Part shown: one piece after another, positions 15,232 to 18,397 of the stretch
Layout of the letters: every line of letters begins with the position of its first letter
How positions within the stretch are numbered: the first letter of the stretch is position 1
Notes under the pieces: generated by a model
What the model was told of the DNA's origin: nothing
Seen by the model: only the letters and a program-made list of their open reading frames with translations
The model's database searches: none
DNA from: Butyrivibrio sp.
GTDB taxonomy: Bacteria > Bacillota_A > Clostridia > Lachnospirales > Lachnospiraceae
Assembly: GCA_024690635.1 (NCBI GenBank)
Contig: JAILOW010000103.1
Location: 1-18,397, forward strand
DNA: 18,397 nt
Reading direction: 5' to 3'
Translations under genes and position numbers: made by a program

Positions 15232-16346
15232 TGGCAGAAAAGATGCTTAGACTTGGTACTGTAAGTTATAACATATATGCGAACTTTACAAACTACGGTT
15301 CTGCGCTTCAGACGTGGGCCTTACATCAGGCTGTAAAAAAGACGGGTAACGAGCCGGTACTTGTTGACTATTGCCCTGATATTCTGGCTGATAAAGACCC
15401 GCTTAATCCTTATGCCAATATGTGGGATAAGAACGATGAAGCCAGGAGAATGGTAGAGTTATCGCTTCCTGCAATACGAGCAAATTATGATAAATTCGAT
15501 GCTTTTTATCATGATGAGTTTACCAGAACATCAAAAAAGTATACTTCAGCTAATTTTGATGATATTTTGGAAAATGAAAACTTAGATGGATTCGTTTGTG
15601 GAAGCGATACTATTTTTTGTCCGGATGAATTCGGATTTGATGACGGCTATTACGCAAACTATGATGTAATGAAAGGCCAAAGCGTATCCTATGCTGCCAG
15701 CTTTGGAGATCCGCATTTTGATGAGGATTCCTACAAAAAGCTTGACGACAGACTTGGCAATTTCAGAGCCCTTGGTATCAGGGAGAATCAGATGATACCG
15801 TATATCAAGGAACATACATCCGTTCCGACTAAGAGGACCATTGACCCTACTTTGCTTTTGGATGCAAAAGAGTATGCGCCCATAACCGGCAAAAACGGAA
15901 TGACCAAAAAGTATCTGCTTCTGTATTCTCGCAGGTATACTCCTGTAATGGAAAAGTACGCAGAGAAAATAGCTAAAGAAAACGGCTGGGAAATCGTGGA
16001 TATAAGCCTTAGAGCTACTAATTCCGAGCGCGGTCATATCATGAGATATGATGCAGGTGTACAGGAATTTCTTTCTCTGGTACAGAATGCGGAATTTGTA
16101 GTTACCAATTCATTTCACGGAATGATCTTCAGTGTACAATTCAGAAGACCTTTTGTAGTTTTCTCCCGCCAGCAGTGTGATAACAAGATAGAGGAAGTGC
16201 TTGATCTTTTTGGACTTTCAGACAGACTTGCTGTTTCAAAAGACTGTGATCCGAAGCCAATAGATTACGATCTGGTTCATGAGAACATAGATCGTGCCAG
16301 AAAAGAATCTTTTGATTTCCTTAAAATGGAGCTTGGACTTTTATAA
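15231..16346 (+). CDS. polysaccharide pyruvyl transferase family protein no. 2, inside the phosphonate operon
   Basis: A 371-residue PS_pyruv_trans protein paralogous to the inverted one at 3648-4751. Motifs: NYGSALQTWALHQAV (21-35), FVCGSDTIFCPD (121-132, where most members have GSDQVWNP), SYAASFGD (153-160), GIREN (182-186), TIDPTLLL (203-210) and TNSFHGMIFSVQFRRPF (292-308). I chose ATG 15231, which overlaps the decarboxylase TGA by one base; GTG 15228 directly before it is also possible. The next gene starts on the base after this stop codon. Known family members ketalise sugars with pyruvate from PEP, which is also the mutase substrate. Whether this one acts on the phosphonate-bearing unit is open. 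Confidence 0.87.
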   Translation: MAEKMLRLGTVSYNIYANFTNYGSALQTWALHQAVKKTGNEPVLVDYCPDILADKDPLNPYANMWDKNDEARRMVELSLPAIRANYDKFDAFYHDEFTRTSKKYTSANFDDILENENLDGFVCGSDTIFCPDEFGFDDGYYANYDVMKGQSVSYAASFGDPHFDEDSYKKLDDRLGNFRALGIRENQMIPYIKEHTSVPTKRTIDPTLLLDAKEYAPITGKNGMTKKYLLLYSRRYTPVMEKYAEKIAKENGWEIVDISLRATNSERGHIMRYDAGVQEFLSLVQNAEFVVTNSFHGMIFSVQFRRPFVVFSRQQCDNKIEEVLDLFGLSDRLAVSKDCDPKPIDYDLVHENIDRARKESFDFLKMELGLL

Positions 16347-17588
16347 ATGTTTTTAGTTAGTGGCGAAAAAACTGAATGCTTTGGCTGTGAAAGCTGTGTG
16401 CAGGCATGTGAGAAAAATGCCATCTCCATGGTTGAAGACAAGGAAGGTTTTAGATACCCTGTAACTGACAAGTCTTTGTGCGTTAACTGTGGAAAGTGTT
16501 TCAGGGTATGCCCGCATGATAATTCTCAGCTTAAATATACACAAGAAAAGTATGCATTTGGCGGCTACAACAGTGACTCCGTTAGCCGCTTTGAAAGCAC
16601 CTCAGGAGGAGCCTTCTCTGCGATAGTGGAGAGCTTTTGCGACAGGGATTATGCGATATTTGGCGCCGAGGCACAAGGCCTGAAGGTGTTCCATAGTTAT
16701 ATCACCGATAAGAGTGAAATCGGAAAATATAGAAAATCCAAGTACTCTCAGAGTGTTGTAGGTCAGACTTTTAAAGAGGCAAAAAGCTTTTTGAAAGAGG
16801 GGAAAAAGGTCCTTTTTTCGGGAACACCCTGCCAGATTGCCGGACTAAGGAGCTTTCTTGGAGATACTGATACGACTGAACTTCTTACGGTGGAAGTCAT
16901 CTGCGAAGGTGTGCCAAGCCCTCTTTATGTGAGAAAACTTGATGATGATATAGAAAAAAGATACGGAAAGAAAATAGATTTCCTTGACTACAGATACACC
17001 GGAAAGAGCCTTCTTTCCCATGGAAAATGGGACTTTCAGGTTATGAGGATGGGAGTCGGAGCTACAGGAGAAGAGAGCTTTGAAAAAGAGATAGTTACAG
17101 ATAGGTGGTTTAATCCCTTCTGGTCGGTATGGCTGCAGCATCTTATGAGCAGACCTTCCTGCTACCATTGCATGTATACGACCCCTGAAAGAGTAGCAGA
17201 CATTACTCTGGGAGATCTGTGGGGAGTGCATATCTACTGCCCTGAGCTATATGGCAATAACGGTGGCTCATCTCTTGTTTTTTGTAACACGGAAAAGGGA
17301 AAACGTGTTTTTGAAAAAGCAAAAGAGCATATGACTGGCCATGAATTAAGGCCTGAGGATGCTTTAAAATATCAAAGTCCCATGAGGAAGACGATTGATA
17401 TGAACGCTGACAGGGACGCTTTTATTGCTGATCTTCAGAGCAATATGGGATATAAAGAGGTCAACAGAAAGTGGGCTAAGAGACCATCTCTTAAGCTTCT
17501 GATACAAAAATATATCTGGGGAAACAGGCAAAAAGTGTTTTTTTGGAATTTGGGGAACAAACTGATGGGAGGCGCGAAGAATGCTTAA
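16347..17588 (+). CDS. ferredoxin-FrhB fusion (F420 hydrogenase/dehydrogenase beta-subunit family), full length
   Basis: A 413-residue redox protein with the family's normal order. The N-terminal 2x[4Fe-4S] domain has C11-x2-C14-x2-C17-x3-C21 and C45-x2-C48-x2-C51-x3-C55-P; the first cluster lacks the usual following proline. The FrhB core follows: STSGGAF (84-90), KYSQSVVG (132-139), GTPCQIAGL (159-167), CEGVPS (186-191), the SCYHC pair and GDLWGVH. F420 is unlikely to be made by such an organism, so the electron carrier is probably a flavin or ferredoxin (inference). ATG begins immediately after the pyruvyl transferase TAA, and the end overlaps the transaminase by 8 nt, so all three are translationally coupled. 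There is no visible ribosome site of its own. Confidence 0.88.
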   Translation: MFLVSGEKTECFGCESCVQACEKNAISMVEDKEGFRYPVTDKSLCVNCGKCFRVCPHDNSQLKYTQEKYAFGGYNSDSVSRFESTSGGAFSAIVESFCDRDYAIFGAEAQGLKVFHSYITDKSEIGKYRKSKYSQSVVGQTFKEAKSFLKEGKKVLFSGTPCQIAGLRSFLGDTDTTELLTVEVICEGVPSPLYVRKLDDDIEKRYGKKIDFLDYRYTGKSLLSHGKWDFQVMRMGVGATGEESFEKEIVTDRWFNPFWSVWLQHLMSRPSCYHCMYTTPERVADITLGDLWGVHIYCPELYGNNGGSSLVFCNTEKGKRVFEKAKEHMTGHELRPEDALKYQSPMRKTIDMNADRDAFIADLQSNMGYKEVNRKWAKRPSLKLLIQKYIWGNRQKVFFWNLGNKLMGGAKNA

Positions 17589-18397
17589 TTTTACTGTGGG
17601 ACCGGTTATGTCCGGCGCAGATGTACTGGAGGTTGCCAGTCATTCAACACCATATTTCAGAACTCCTGAGTTTTCCGAAACTATGAAGGAAAACGAGAGT
17701 TTTATGCTTAAACTGTTAAACGCACCTGCAGGATCCCGCTGCGCTTTTTTGACTGCGTCAGGTACAGGAGCAATGGAATCCTGTGTGATGAATATATTAA
17801 ATGAAAAGGACAAAGTGATCGTTATTAACGGCGGAAGCTTTGGACAAAGATTTGTTGAGCTGTGTAAACTCCATGGCAGGGACTATGTAGAAGTTAAATG
17901 CGAATTCGGAAAGCAGCTTAAGGCTGAGCAGCTGGGCGGACTTGAAGACGCGACTGCTCCTTTGATCAATATGCATGAGACCTCATCCGGCCTTTTATAT
18001 GACATGCCCATGGTTTCTGATTTTTGCAAGAAGAACAATATACTTCTCATAATAGATGCAATTTCTGCTTTTATCTCAGATGAGCTTGATATGAGTGAGC
18101 TTGGAGCAGCTGCGGTATTAACCGGATCACAAAAGGCTCTGGCAGTTCAGCCGGGAGTTTCATTGGTGGCTCTTGCTCCTTCTGCAATAAAGCGTGTGGA
18201 AGAGAACAAAGAGGTTTGCATATATCTAAGTCTGAAGCAGGCTTTGATAAACGGAGAGCGCGGTCAGACTCCTTTTACCCCTGCCGTTACCACACTTCTT
18301 CAGATAAATACCCGTCTTAAGGAAATTGTAAATAAAGGCGGAGTTAGCGCAGAAAGAAAGCGGATCGCTTTTGTTGCGGAAGAGTTCAGAGCTGGAA
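17581..18397 (+). CDS. class V aminotransferase, probable 2-aminoethylphosphonate transaminase (3' end outside window)
   Basis: The frame starts at ATG 17581 behind a strong GGGAGG site (7 nt spacing) and is still open at the right edge after 272 residues. Family members are about 360-370 long. Fold-type I PLP enzyme motifs: FTVGPVMSG (4-12), TASGTGAMES (58-67), LLIIDAISAF (155-164, with D159 for the pyridine nitrogen) and TGSQKALAVQPG (181-192, with K185 as the Schiff-base lysine). Such proteins next to PepM and Ppd convert phosphonoacetaldehyde to AEP with an amino donor. Serine-pyruvate or alanine-glyoxylate activity is the main sequence-level alternative, but the operon context favours AEP. 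It overlaps the FrhB gene by 8 nt. Confidence 0.85.
   Translation, partial: MLNFTVGPVMSGADVLEVASHSTPYFRTPEFSETMKENESFMLKLLNAPAGSRCAFLTASGTGAMESCVMNILNEKDKVIVINGGSFGQRFVELCKLHGRDYVEVKCEFGKQLKAEQLGGLEDATAPLINMHETSSGLLYDMPMVSDFCKKNNILLIIDAISAFISDELDMSELGAAAVLTGSQKALAVQPGVSLVALAPSAIKRVEENKEVCIYLSLKQALINGERGQTPFTPAVTTLLQINTRLKEIVNKGGVSAERKRIAFVAEEFRAG

Overview
The window looks like part of a cell-surface polysaccharide locus from a low-to-mid GC Gram-positive bacterium of the Clostridia, most likely a Lachnospiraceae member near Butyrivibrio. That placement is inference. It rests on strong AGGAG-type ribosome sites, sigma-A-like TTGACA/TATAAT promoters, GTG and TTG starts, and the gene mix (three LicD proteins, pyruvyl transferase/FrhB pairs, a DUF1972 rhamnosyltransferase-like enzyme). 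No rRNA, tRNA, CRISPR array or intact insertion sequence was seen.

Layout. Positions 2-481 are the C-terminal end of a membrane protein. Positions 482-903 hold a decayed helix-turn-helix gene end, a 12-bp tandem repeat, a promoter and a strong intrinsic terminator directly in front of the first polysaccharide gene. Then come a Wzx-type flippase (904-2448), a stand-alone FrhB C-terminal-domain protein (2445-3404), a tiny two-cluster ferredoxin (3430-3633) and, on the opposite strand, a polysaccharide pyruvyl transferase family protein (3648-4751) with a consensus promoter. Next is LicD no. 1, a GT2 glycosyltransferase and an OafA-type acyltransferase (4946-7931), followed by a DUF1972/GT4 glycosyltransferase and LicD nos. 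2 and 3 (8053-10913).

From 10972 to the right edge there is a compact operon with its own good promoter. It encodes a three-domain phosphoenolpyruvate mutase (LicC/PntC-like nucleotidyltransferase + degenerate cytidylyltransferase-like domain + PepM), an iron-type alcohol dehydrogenase, phosphonopyruvate decarboxylase, a second pyruvyl transferase family protein, a full-length ferredoxin-FrhB fusion and, cut by the window edge, a class V aminotransferase that fits 2-aminoethylphosphonate (AEP) transaminase.

How it works together (inference from families). PEP becomes phosphonopyruvate (PepM), then phosphonoacetaldehyde (Ppd), then AEP (transaminase) and/or 2-hydroxyethylphosphonate (Fe-dehydrogenase). 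The nucleotidyltransferase domain would make the CMP-phosphonate, and one or more LicD transferases would place it on a glycan whose repeat unit is built by the two glycosyltransferases, acylated by the acyltransferase and exported by the flippase. The likely product is a phosphonate-decorated exopolysaccharide or capsule. No initiating sugar-phosphate transferase or Wzy polymerase is in view, so the locus probably continues past the right edge. The most unusual features are the tight coupling of a pyruvyl transferase/FrhB pair to phosphonate genes, the scrambled second copy of that pair, the apparent AEP/HEP fork and the degenerate middle domain of the mutase.
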